Shown here: positions 42,553 to 50,434 of the stretch, piece after piece
Numbering within the stretch: position 1 is the stretch's first letter
How the letters are laid out: every line of letters starts with the position of its first letter
Source of the DNA: Pseudomonas abietaniphila
Lineage (GTDB): Bacteria > Pseudomonadota > Gammaproteobacteria > Pseudomonadales > Pseudomonadaceae
Assembly (NCBI RefSeq): GCF_039697315.1
Contig: NZ_CP155619.1
Coordinates: forward strand, 2,356,001-2,420,000
Length of the DNA stretch: 64,000 nt
Direction of reading: 5' to 3'
Translations under genes and position numbers: made by a program
The notes under the pieces: generated by a model
Database searches by the model: none
Told to the model about the DNA's origin: nothing
The model's input: only the letters and a program-made list of their open reading frames with translations

Positions 42553-45084
42553 TCACTTCCTCGGTTTCACGCGCGCGGTCGGCTCGGCAATCAGCGGATC
42601 ATCAGGCCAGTAATGCTTTGGATAACGCCCTTTAAGGTCTTTCTTGACCTCGGCATAGGTGCTGCGCCAGAAGTTGGCCAGATCCTGCGTCACCTGCACC
42701 GGGCGCCGTGCGGGAGACAGCAGGTGCAGTTTGACGATCTGTCGGCCGTTGGCGATGCGCGGGGTGTCGGACAGGCCGAACAGCTCCTGCAACCTGACCG
42801 CCAGGATCGGCGGGTATTCGCTGTAGTCCAGACGCACTGACGAGCCAGACGGTACGCTCAAATGATGCGGGGCCTGTTCGTCAAGACGTTGCGGCAACGG
42901 CCAGGGCAACAGGTTATGCAGGATCGATGACAGGTCCAGATTGCCGAAATGACTTAGCCGCGTGACCTTCCCCAGATACGGCAGCAACCAATGCTCGAGC
43001 CTCTCAAGCAGAGCATCGTTGCTGACGTCCGGCCATTCGCTGCTGCCCTGCTTTTCCAAGTCCAGGTGACGCAGCAGCCCTACCCTTGCCTGCCACTGAC
43101 GCAACTCTGGCGTCCATGGCAGAAGCTCCAGCCCTTTGCGCCGTACCAGCGCCAGCAGCGCCTGACCTCTGGCAGAATCGTCCAGGCCGGTCAGCGGCTC
43201 ACGACTGATGATCAACTCGCCCGCCTTGCGCTGCCGCTCGGCGCGGAACACACCTTCGCGCTCGTCCCAATCCAGCTGATCAAACGAAGTGACCTGCTCA
43301 GACAGCACTGAATCGAACAGCGCAGGATCGAACTCGGCCGCCAGGTAAATACGCTCTTCTTTCTGCCCCTGACGGCTGCCCAGGTCCGCAATCACCAGCC
43401 AAGGCTCTTTCATCAACGCATCGGGCTCCGAGAACAACGCCGCCCGCCCGTTGGCCAGGCGATATTCGGCGCCGCCTGCCCGACGCTGTTGCGCCACCCG
43501 GTCGGGGTACGCCAGCGCCAGCAAGGCGCCGAGCCAGCGAGGATGATCGGGATCGGTGACGGGCGTTTTCGGGGCACCTCTGAGGTAACCGCGATACTGC
43601 CTCGACAGCTGTTTCGCCCGCTGCACGCCACCTTGCGCACCTCGGGCCGCCCGTTCTGTCCCGGCAAGCAGCGTCAGGCGGCTGTGCAGATCGGCACCCG
43701 CGCCACGCAGGATGTCGCGCTCACCCAGTAACGCGGCGACGTCGCACGCCAACGGCCCGAGGCCCAGTTCCTGCCCGCGAAGCAACAAATGCCCGATGCG
43801 GGGATGAGCAGGCACTTCTGCCATCGACTGGCCGTGGGACGTGAGTTTCCAGTCTTCACCCGGCTTGCGGCTGAGGGCGCCGAGGCGACCGAGTAGATCC
43901 TGCGCCTGCGCATACGCCGCTGCCGGCGGCACGTCCAGCCAGACCAGTTGCGCAGGCTCAACGCCCCAGCGCGCCAGTTGCAGCGCCAGTCCCGCGAGGT
44001 CGGCCTGGAGGATTTCCGCCGCACCGTAGGCCGCCAGCTGTTCATGCTGCGCTTCAGACCACAGTCGATAACACACGCCCGGCTCAAGACGACCTGCACG
44101 GCCTGCCCGTTGAGTCGCGCTGGCCTTGGAGATGCGTTGCGTGTCGAGTCGCGTCATGCCACTGCCCGGATCGAAACGCGGCACACGCGCCAGGCCGGCA
44201 TCGATCACGACGCGCACGCCGTCGATGGTTAAACTGGTTTCGGCGATGTTGGTCGCCAGCACCACCTTGCGTTTGCCGCTGGGCGCCGGTTCGATCGCCG
44301 CGCGCTGCGCGCTCAGGTCCAGCTCGCCATGCAGCGGGCAGAGCATGACATCGCTACGCTCGCCCAGCGCGTCGGCCAATTGCTGATTGACCCGGCGAAT
44401 CTCCGCCTGCCCCGGCAGGAACACCAGCACACTGCCGGATTCATTGCCCAGCGCATCAAGCACCGTTTGCACCACGCGCGCTTCGATGAACTCGCCAGGC
44501 TGGAAGGGACGGCCCCACTGCATCGTTACCGGAAACATCCTCCCTTCGCTGCTGACCACCGGCGCATCGTCGAGCAGGCTCGACAGCCGTTCGCCCTCCA
44601 GCGTCGCGGACATCAGCAGAATTTTCAGCGGCTGCTCATCCCTGAACAGCGCACGGCCATTGAGACTCAAGGCCAGTGCCAGGTCCGCGTCCAGACTGCG
44701 TTCGTGAAATTCATCGAAAATGAGCAACCCGACGCCTTCCAGCGACGGGTCTTCCTGCAGGCGGCGCGTCAGAATGCCTTCGGTCACGACTTCGATGCGG
44801 GTGTTGGGCCCGACCTTGCTGTCGAGGCGAATCCGGTAACCCACGGTTTCACCGACCTTCTCGCCCAACTCTGACGCCAGCCGCTCCGCCGCCGCACGCG
44901 CCGCAAGCCGCCGAGGTTCGAGCATGAGAATGGTGTGTCCCGCCAGCCACGCTTCGTTCAACAGCGCCAACGGCACGCGCGTGGTCTTGCCCGCGCCGGG
45001 CGGCGCTTCGAGGACAGCTTCGTCACGGTCGGCAAGGGCCTGGTGCAACGCAGGCAGGACGGAATCAATGGGCAGAGAAATCAT
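42553..45084 (-). CDS. hrpB: ATP-dependent helicase HrpB
   Basis: An 843-aa DEAH-type helicase. Walker A is EAPPGAGKTTRVPLAL (GAGKT 30-34), followed by MLEPRRLAARAAAERLA (Ia), the variant Walker B IFDEFHERSLDADLALAL (DEFH 124-127), LLMSATLEGERL (III), VVLATNIAETSLTIDGVR (V) and SATQRAGRAGRLEPG (VI). The C-terminal HrpB-specific region includes YPDRVAQQRRAGGAEYRLANG. Length agrees with the family. HrpB's cellular role is not settled. Flanked by a REP doublet downstream and a lipoprotein gene diverging upstream. Confidence 0.95.
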   Translation of the reverse strand: MISLPIDSVLPALHQALADRDEAVLEAPPGAGKTTRVPLALLNEAWLAGHTILMLEPRRLAARAAAERLASELGEKVGETVGYRIRLDSKVGPNTRIEVVTEGILTRRLQEDPSLEGVGLLIFDEFHERSLDADLALALSLNGRALFRDEQPLKILLMSATLEGERLSSLLDDAPVVSSEGRMFPVTMQWGRPFQPGEFIEARVVQTVLDALGNESGSVLVFLPGQAEIRRVNQQLADALGERSDVMLCPLHGELDLSAQRAAIEPAPSGKRKVVLATNIAETSLTIDGVRVVIDAGLARVPRFDPGSGMTRLDTQRISKASATQRAGRAGRLEPGVCYRLWSEAQHEQLAAYGAAEILQADLAGLALQLARWGVEPAQLVWLDVPPAAAYAQAQDLLGRLGALSRKPGEDWKLTSHGQSMAEVPAHPRIGHLLLRGQELGLGPLACDVAALLGERDILRGAGADLHSRLTLLAGTERAARGAQGGVQRAKQLSRQYRGYLRGAPKTPVTDPDHPRWLGALLALAYPDRVAQQRRAGGAEYRLANGRAALFSEPDALMKEPWLVIADLGSRQGQKEERIYLAAEFDPALFDSVLSEQVTSFDQLDWDEREGVFRAERQRKAGELIISREPLTGLDDSARGQALLALVRRKGLELLPWTPELRQWQARVGLLRHLDLEKQGSSEWPDVSNDALLERLEHWLLPYLGKVTRLSHFGNLDLSSILHNLLPWPLPQRLDEQAPHHLSVPSGSSVRLDYSEYPPILAVRLQELFGLSDTPRIANGRQIVKLHLLSPARRPVQVTQDLANFWRSTYAEVKKDLKGRYPKHYWPDDPLIAEPTARVKPRK

Positions 45085-45226
45085 GAGGGCTCCCGAAACA
45101 GACCGCGATTATACGGACGCACGTCCCGGATTGTTTACCCGGACACAGAACCGTCTCCTGGGTTGGATAGTCTTATTGATTAGGCATTTGCCTTGTATAG
45201 TTACGACTTCCTCTGAGGAGATCTCC

Positions 45227-45652
45227 ATGCGCATACCTTCCCGTTTGATCGGCGGTGTTCTGATTGCCAGCCTTCTGGCCCAACTCACCGCCTGCGGCAG
45301 TATTTTTTACCCTGATCGCCGCGGTCAGATCCAAGGCAGCGGCAGAATGGACCCTGCCATCGTGGTGCTCGACGCCATCGGCCTGCTGTTCTACATCATT
45401 CCCGGCGTGATCGCGTTTGCGGTCGACTTCGCCACCGGCGCCATCTACTTGCCGAGCGGTAAACAGGCGCAGATCGATCCACAAAAACTGCAGCCTGCGG
45501 TGCGCGCTGACGGCACGGTGGACAACGCCAAACTGCAAGCCATCATCCAGACTGAGCTGGGCCGTACGTTGCCACTGGACGATCCACGCCTGATTCAGCA
45601 CAAAGGCAGCACCGAGCAACTCGCGTCGCTGGGCCTGATACCGTCGGCCTGA
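45227..45652 (+). CDS. Small lipoprotein of unknown function
   Basis: A 141-aa protein starting MRIPSRLIGGVLIASLLAQL, with a lipobox LTAC at residues 20-23, so Cys23 should be lipidated. A hydrophobic stretch follows (VVLDAIGLLFYIIPGVIAFAVDFATGAIYLP, in two parts), then a polar C-terminal half with NAKLQAIIQTELGRTLPLDD. GAGGAG lies about 6 nt before the ATG at 45227. A frame extension back into hrpB's divergent start is not credible. Homologues are common in Pseudomonas without a known role. Confidence 0.8.
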   Translation: MRIPSRLIGGVLIASLLAQLTACGSIFYPDRRGQIQGSGRMDPAIVVLDAIGLLFYIIPGVIAFAVDFATGAIYLPSGKQAQIDPQKLQPAVRADGTVDNAKLQAIIQTELGRTLPLDDPRLIQHKGSTEQLASLGLIPSA

Positions 45653-45682
45653 TGTTTCAATGTTGTCATTTAAGGAAGCGCC

Positions 45683-46588
45683 ATGAGCAGCAGCCCTGAA
45701 CACGCCCGGTTATTGCGTCTGGCGACGCGGGCATCGCTGGCCGTCGCCAGCATTCTGATCGTCGCCAAGGCTGTGGCCTGGTGGCTGAGCGGCTCGGTCA
45801 GCCTGCTCGCGGGCCTGACGGACTCGCTGCTCGATGGCGCGGCTTCGTTTCTCAATCTGTTGGCTGTGCATTACGCGCTACGCCCCGCCGATGATGACCA
45901 TCGTTACGGGCACGGCAAGGCCGAAGCGCTGTCCGGCATGGCTCAGGCGCTGTTCATTGCCGTAAGCGCCTTCCTGATCGGCTTTCAGGCCATTGAACGC
46001 ATCCAGCATCCGCAACCGTTGGGCGCGCCCGGTCTAGGTATTCTGGTGATGGTGCTGTCGATCGCTCTCACGGTGATGCTGCTGATGTTCCAGCACAAGG
46101 TCGTGAAGGAAACCGGCTCTGCGGCCATCCGCGCCGACTCATTGCATTACCGCTCCGACCTGCTGCTTAACGCCAGCATCATGGTTGCGCTGGGTCTGGC
46201 GTATTTCGGCTATGACCAGCTGGATGCGTATTTCGGCCTGGTCATCGCGGTGTACATCCTCTGGAGCGCGATCTCGATTGCACGGGAAACCGTCTCGGTG
46301 CTGATGGACACCGAGCTTGAGCCCAGCGTCAGCGCTCGCATGCTGGAGTTGGCACAGAACGTACCGGGCGTGCTCGGTGCTCATGATCTGCGCACCCGAA
46401 TCTCGGGCAACCACTGGTTCGTGCAGTTGCACCTAGAGCTGCCCGGCGAGTTGACGCTCTCCGTGGCGCACGATCTGTGCGAGCAGGTTGAACGGGCGAT
46501 CATTGCTGAATTCCCAAAGGCCGAAGTGCTGGTGCACGCCGACCCTCAGGAAGTGGTGAACAGGGCGAGCAGTCCAATCTTGAGCTAA
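45683..46588 (+). CDS. fieF: Cation diffusion facilitator (FieF/YiiP-like)
   Basis: A 301-aa inner membrane metal/proton antiporter, probably exporting zinc or ferrous iron. The transport-site residues match YiiP: Asp47 and Asp51 in LLAGLTDSLLDGAASF, and His/Asp in IRADSLHYRSDLLLNAS. DDDHRYGHGKAEALSGMAQAL is the family signature. Six membrane segments are followed by a cytoplasmic domain (VPGVLGAHDLRTRISGNHWF, AIIAEFPKAEVLVHADP) that binds metals and dimerises. The gene follows the lipoprotein by 30 nt with AAGGAAG upstream. Confidence 0.9.
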   Translation: MSSSPEHARLLRLATRASLAVASILIVAKAVAWWLSGSVSLLAGLTDSLLDGAASFLNLLAVHYALRPADDDHRYGHGKAEALSGMAQALFIAVSAFLIGFQAIERIQHPQPLGAPGLGILVMVLSIALTVMLLMFQHKVVKETGSAAIRADSLHYRSDLLLNASIMVALGLAYFGYDQLDAYFGLVIAVYILWSAISIARETVSVLMDTELEPSVSARMLELAQNVPGVLGAHDLRTRISGNHWFVQLHLELPGELTLSVAHDLCEQVERAIIAEFPKAEVLVHADPQEVVNRASSPILS

Positions 46589-46634
46589 ACAGCTGTTTAG
46601 CCAAGGACAGTCGCCGATTTCACTGCGGACAAAT

Positions 46635-47192
46635 GACCTGTGGGAGCGAGCCTGGTCTGGGCGGCATTACGACGAATGCGGTGGATCGTCGACATTGATG
46701 GTGAATGAACCACCGCGTTCGCGGCCCTCGTAACCTCGGACTGCTCCTACAGGGACCGCGGGTTTGCGAGAATCGGCGGAGAACGCGTGACCTGTGGGAG
46801 CGAGCTTGCTCGCGAATAGGGGGTGTCAGTCGACGTTAATACAACTGACCCATCGCGTTCGCGGCCCTCGTAACCTCGGACTGCTCCTACAGGGATCGCG
46901 GGGTTGCAAGAATCGGCGGCGAACGCGTGACCTGTGGGAGCGAGCTTGGTCTGGGCGACATTCCGACGAATAGGGGGTGTCAGTCGACGTTAATGCAACT
47001 GACCCATCGCGTTCGTCCGAGTGCGGCCCAGGCCCTCGTAACCTCGGACTGCTCCTACAGGGATCGCGGGGTTGCAAGAATCGGCGGCGAACGCGTGACC
47101 TGTGGGAGCGAGCTTGCTCGCGAAAGCGGCTGTGCGTCCGACATATTTTCGGAGTCGGAGCCACCACATTCACGACCACGCTCGCTCCCACA
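46635..47192. repeat. Tandem array of REP-containing units
   Basis: Units beginning GACCTGTGGGAGCGAGC start at 46635, 46789, 46929 and 47097. The intervals are 154, 140 and 168 nt, which is a 140-nt base plus none, one or two 14-nt variants. Each full unit runs from GTGGGAGCGAGC through TAACCTCGGACTGCTCCTAC to GAATCGGCGG-x-GAACGCGT. The fourth is a different, shorter doublet whose right arm is GCTCGCTCCCACA. It fills the 626-nt gap between fieF and the DUF6515 gene; no gene is credible in it. Confidence 0.85.
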
Positions 47193-47214
47193 ATTTCAAG
47201 CGAGCGACACAGTC

Positions 47215-48351
47215 CTACTGCTGAACACTGTACCCGCGGCTCGCATAACATCCGGCCATGGCCTGGCGGTAAATGCCGACGACTTCGGGCGCGGGTTGAT
47301 AGCTCGCACTCGCCGGATCGAAGTTGCTTTGCTGCACCGCATAGCGATAACAGTCATAGTGATCCTGCTCGACCTGCTGCTGCGTCTGGCCATTGGCCGG
47401 ATACGCCACCACGTCGAACGGGTCGGCGGGCTGCTGAGGCGGTTGCGGCAGGGTTTCCGGGCTGTACACCGGTTCGACGCCCTGCGGTGGTTCGGCAACC
47501 ACGTATTCCTGAGTGCTTTGCTCGTAGGTGTAATAGGTGCCGGCGGCGAGGAAGAACAGCGCGCTGCCTAACCAGACCTGCTGTGCATAGTCAGGCAGAT
47601 AACGCACCCGAACCCCGCGCGGTGGAGCGACCACGACATAGCGCGGCCCCTGCGGGCGATACCAGTAGCCACCCGAGTAGAAGTAGTCATTCCCGCGATA
47701 CGGAACGCGGGAATAGCCACCGGGCATACGGTCTATTTCATAACCTGGGCGATAGCGCGGTCCGCCGCCCCAACCGTCACCATGACCACCCGGCCGACCG
47801 GCCTGCCAATTTCCATGGGGTTGCTGGTCACGCGGGAGGTCTCGGTAAAACCCCTGGCGTGGTTGTTCGGTCTGGCGCACGGTGTCGGGCCGACTCTGGA
47901 TCGGCAGGTTGCCCTGACGGTCCTGTAACTGGCGCTGCTGCAACCGCTGTTGCTGCTGGCGTTGTTGTTGCTGAAGCTGCTCCTGGCGCTGCTGCTGTTG
48001 CATCTGCTGCTGTTGCTGCTGATTGCGCTCGCGCTCCTGCTGCTGACGCTGCTGATCGAAGCGCTGCTGCTGGTTCTGCTGAATCTGCCGCTGCTGATTG
48101 AGTTGTTCCTGCTGGCGTTGTTGCTGGTATTGCTGCTGTTGCTGCTGGCGTTGTTGCTGCTGCCCTTGGTCGTACTGCATTTTTTGCTGTTGCTGAGTCT
48201 GCTGCTGGCGCTGCACCTCAAAGCCGCGTTGCTGCTGGCGTTGCTGCTCATTGTGTTGCTGTTGCTGGTTGTTATCGTCGGCCAGCACCTGAGCACTGAT
48301 GCTCAAGGCCAAAAGACTGACACCTGTCAAACGCCAGATGCGCATGTTCAT
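47215..48351 (-). CDS. Gln-rich DUF6515-type exported protein
   Basis: A 378-aa protein with signal peptide MNMRIWRLTGVSLLALSISA cut after QVLA. Residues about 25-160 are extremely Gln-rich (runs such as QQQQQQMQQQQRQEQLQQQQ), with Arg as the main other residue. The C-terminal 200 residues hold the conserved domain: GYSRVPYRGNDYFYSGGYWY, RYVVVAPPRGVRVRYLPDY, ALFFLAAGTYYTYEQSTQEY and DPFDVVAYPANGQTQQQVEQ. Its role is not known; a periplasmic or surface protein is likely. GAGGAAAGC precedes the ATG at 48351; ATG 48345 is an alternative. CAG codons on the other strand produce a spurious Leu-rich frame. Confidence 0.82.
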   Translation of the reverse strand: MNMRIWRLTGVSLLALSISAQVLADDNNQQQQHNEQQRQQQRGFEVQRQQQTQQQQKMQYDQGQQQQRQQQQQQYQQQRQQEQLNQQRQIQQNQQQRFDQQRQQQERERNQQQQQQMQQQQRQEQLQQQQRQQQQRLQQRQLQDRQGNLPIQSRPDTVRQTEQPRQGFYRDLPRDQQPHGNWQAGRPGGHGDGWGGGPRYRPGYEIDRMPGGYSRVPYRGNDYFYSGGYWYRPQGPRYVVVAPPRGVRVRYLPDYAQQVWLGSALFFLAAGTYYTYEQSTQEYVVAEPPQGVEPVYSPETLPQPPQQPADPFDVVAYPANGQTQQQVEQDHYDCYRYAVQQSNFDPASASYQPAPEVVGIYRQAMAGCYASRGYSVQQ

Positions 48352-48504
48352 GCTTTCCTCACTGCGGCGCGGATACCTGTTAATAGGACTGCATTCTGGG
48401 TGCGCCGTTCGCCGCACTCTATCAGCGCGCCGAAGGAAACTGTAGGCGTGAGCGTGGTTGCGATGGGGCAGCTCTGTGCCGAACTCACCGCTACAAATCG
48501 CGGG

Positions 48505-48533
48505 CATAAAAAAAGAGGGCCCATGGGCCCTCT
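48505..48533 (-). terminator. Strong minus-strand terminator upstream of the DUF6515 gene
   Basis: A perfect 20-nt dyad AGAGGGCCCATGGGCCCTCT, followed on the minus strand by seven T. The plus-strand tail (CTTGAAT) is poor, so the signal points left. Confidence 0.8.
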
Positions 48534-48705
48534 CTTGAATGCTTCGTCCTGGCTCGACGCTTTTGACGCCGGCTCACCTCGCATCGTCTTCTGGACAGTG
48601 CGTAGCCCGGTGGCCTGGTCAACCCTGTTGGGCTGGAGGCCGCGGCTGGCCTGATTCGGCGGGCCGCGCTGGACGCTGTGTCCGGGCAGTGATTCTGGTT
48701 AAAAG
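48510..48705 (-). ncRNA. Candidate small RNA or transcribed leader ending in a strong terminator
   Basis: On the minus strand a GC-rich, non-coding stretch with several short dyads runs into AGAGGGCCCATGGGCCCTCT (48514-48533) followed by TTTTTTTA, a textbook terminator. No minus-strand gene ends here: the next gene on this strand starts about 160 nt further on. This fits a small RNA of roughly 190 nt, or an attenuated leader of the DUF6515 gene. The 5' end is a guess, and no known RNA family was recognised. Confidence 0.35.
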
Positions 48706-48759
48706 AATAGGCTTTGACGGACGACAGAGGATTGCGAATGTTGCTGACGAAAACACCAC

Positions 48760-48789
48760 TTGCGCAATTTTTACCCTCGGATCAATAAT
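48760..48789 (+). promoter_or_regulatory. Possible promoter of the Lrp/AsnC gene
   Basis: TTGCGC (48760-48765), an 18-nt spacer and AATAAT (48784-48789, five of six to the -10 box), 32 nt before the GTG at 48822. The AATT-flanked AT-rich spacer would suit autoregulation by an Lrp-type protein, but this is not shown. Confidence 0.4.
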
Positions 48790-48821
48790 TCAGCGCAATC
48801 GATCCTATAAAGGTGTCAATC

Positions 48822-49301
48822 GTGAGCAAGCTCGATAGATATGACCTGAGCATTTTGGCGGAGCTGCAACGCGACGCGCGCATTTCCAATCAGGAGCTGG
48901 CCGAACGCATCGGCCTGTCCCCCTCGCCCTGTTCACGTCGAGTCAAACAACTGGAAGACGACGGCTATATCGTGCGCCAGGTCGCGCTCCTTGATCGCAA
49001 AAAACTGGGCCTGAGCCTGACGGCGTATGTGTTGATCGGCATGGACCGTCACACGCCCGACCGCTTCGAGAACTTCGAACAGCACATCCGCAACCTGCCG
49101 CAAGTGCTGGAGTGCAGCCTGGTCACCGGCATCGATGCCGACTATCAGCTGAAGGTCGTGGTGCCGGACATGGATCACTATCAGAAATTTCTGCTCGGCC
49201 ATCTGACCCGTATCGATGGCGTGACCAGCGTTCGCTCGAGCTTCGTGCTCAATCAGGTTCTGGCCAGCACCGAACTGCCGTTGGTGCACCTGCGCAGCTG
49301 A
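48822..49301 (+). CDS. Lrp/AsnC-family transcriptional regulator
   Basis: A 159-aa regulator. The N-terminal winged helix-turn-helix is SKLDRYDLSILAELQRDAR, ISNQELAERIGLSPSPCSRR, VKQLEDDGYI; the C-terminal RAM ligand-binding domain includes VLECSLVTGIDADYQLKVVV and LTRIDGVTSVRSSFVLNQV. I choose the GTG at 48822 because AAAGG lies 8 nt upstream; the GTG at 48813 overlaps that site. The effector is unknown, probably an amino acid. The DUF2788 gene follows. Confidence 0.88.
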   Translation: MSKLDRYDLSILAELQRDARISNQELAERIGLSPSPCSRRVKQLEDDGYIVRQVALLDRKKLGLSLTAYVLIGMDRHTPDRFENFEQHIRNLPQVLECSLVTGIDADYQLKVVVPDMDHYQKFLLGHLTRIDGVTSVRSSFVLNQVLASTELPLVHLRS

Positions 49302-49357
49302 CGTGCAATCAGACAGCCCTATAATCGCCAGTCATACCGACTCACCGGAGGCGCCCG

Positions 49358-49564
49358 ATGGAACCCGAAGTGTTCGAAGAATGGATGATGACCATTCTGG
49401 TGACCGTACTGATCGGCTTCATGTGTTTCATCGTCTGGGACCTGGCGAAGAAATCCAAAGCCGGACGGTTTGGCACGATGATCCTCTTCGGCGTTCTCGG
49501 CCTTGGGGTGCTGGCGTTCGTGATCAAGAGCGTGGTGATTGCCTACCTTGAGCAGCACCCATAA
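49358..49564 (+). CDS. DUF2788 small membrane protein
   Basis: A 68-aa protein with two membrane segments, MMTILVTVLIGFMCFIVWDL and GTMILFGVLGLGVLAFVIKS, joined by a basic loop AKKSKAGRF. A strong GGAGG precedes the ATG. It belongs to a small Pseudomonas family of unknown function and is probably in one transcript with the Lrp/AsnC gene 57 nt upstream. Confidence 0.83.
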   Translation: MEPEVFEEWMMTILVTVLIGFMCFIVWDLAKKSKAGRFGTMILFGVLGLGVLAFVIKSVVIAYLEQHP

Positions 49565-49586
49565 ACCTCAGGCCAACTGAACATTC

Positions 49587-49678
49587 CTGTGGGACCGAAT
49601 TCATTCGGGAGAGGCCGGTACATCCAATACACAATCATCGCCCGCCCCGCCGTCTCGCGAATGAATTCGCTCCCACAG
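49587..49678. repeat. REP doublet (GAATTCATTCGC family)
   Basis: The left arm CTGTGGGACCGAATTCATTC is mirrored by GAATGAATTCGCTCCCACAG. It lies between the convergent DUF2788 and rluE genes. Confidence 0.86.
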
Positions 49679-49725
49679 TGGATCGCGCTCAGCAGTAAAA
49701 CGTGTGACCGCTTCATTCCATGCAG

Positions 49726-50358
49726 TCAGAGTTTCGCTGGCACTTCCTTCCACTGACCTTGATCCAGCCCCTCGATGCTCCACTCGCCAATGCGCACCCG
49801 CACCAGCCTCAACGTCGGCAATCCAACGGCAGCGGTCATTCGGCGCACCTGCCGGTTGCGGCCTTCCTTGATGATCAACTCCAGCCAACTGGTCGGCACG
49901 CTCTTGCGAAACCGGACCGGAGGGTTACGCGGCCATAACTCGGGTTCATCCAGTTGCCGCGCCTGCGCGGGCAACGTCGGGCCGTCGTTCAGTTCGACGC
50001 CATCGCGCAGCTGTTGCAACTGCACCTCCGACGGCTCGCCTTCTACTTGCACCCAGTAAGTCTTGGCCAGCTTGTGCTTCGGGTCGGCAATGCGCGCCTG
50101 CAATTGGCCGTCGTTGGTCAGCAGCAACAGGCCTTCGCTGTCGCGATCCAGGCGGCCTGCCGGGTAAATCCCGGGTATGTCGATGAAATCCTTGAGCGTG
50201 GCCCGACCTTCTCCATCGCTGAACTGGGTCAGGACATCGAACGGCTTGTTGAACAGGACCAATCGCGGTTCGGCGGGAGGCGCCTTGGCGACACGACGGG
50301 GTGCGGCAGAGGCATTGGGCGCGGGACGGCGCGAGGCGGGGCGTTGAGTGCGAGGCAT
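49726..50358 (-). CDS. rluE: 23S rRNA pseudouridine synthase RluE
   Basis: A 210-aa RsuA-family pseudouridine synthase, expected to modify U2457 of 23S rRNA (E. coli numbering). After a basic, Pro/Ala-rich N-terminal 30 residues comes [19 protein letters not shown], then the catalytic Asp71 in [20 protein letters not shown] and the RNA-binding [20 protein letters not shown]. There is no S4 domain, as expected for RluE. Confidence 0.9.
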   Translation of the reverse strand: MPRTQRPASRRPAPNASAAPRRVAKAPPAEPRLVLFNKPFDVLTQFSDGEGRATLKDFIDIPGIYPAGRLDRDSEGLLLLTNDGQLQARIADPKHKLAKTYWVQVEGEPSEVQLQQLRDGVELNDGPTLPAQARQLDEPELWPRNPPVRFRKSVPTSWLELIIKEGRNRQVRRMTAAVGLPTLRLVRVRIGEWSIEGLDQGQWKEVPAKL

Positions 50359-50389
50359 GTGGGCTCAGACTGACGGAGGTAAGCGAAAA

Positions 50390-50420
50390 CAGAAAGGGCC
50401 ACTTTAGTGGCCCTTTCGCT
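50390..50420 (-). terminator. Terminator after amn
   Basis: GAAAGGGCCACT and AGTGGCCCTTTC form a perfect 12-pair dyad (effective loop ACTTTAGT); on the minus strand TGTTTT follows. It lies between the amn stop and the rluE start. Confidence 0.78.
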
Positions 50421-50434
50421 AAACGCCTAGCCGA

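Noticed and set aside
46635..47192. Possible CRISPR array
   Set aside because: Units are 140-168 nt and nearly identical throughout, with no short repeat/unique spacer pattern and no cas genes.
48348..48584. 78-codon minus-strand frame between the Lrp gene and the DUF6515 gene
   Set aside because: It reads through the strong terminator hairpin and has no ribosome binding site or homology.
47950..48654. Plus-strand Leu-rich frame that looks like a membrane protein
   Set aside because: It is the antisense of the CAG-rich Gln tract; poly-Leu arises from CTG codons.
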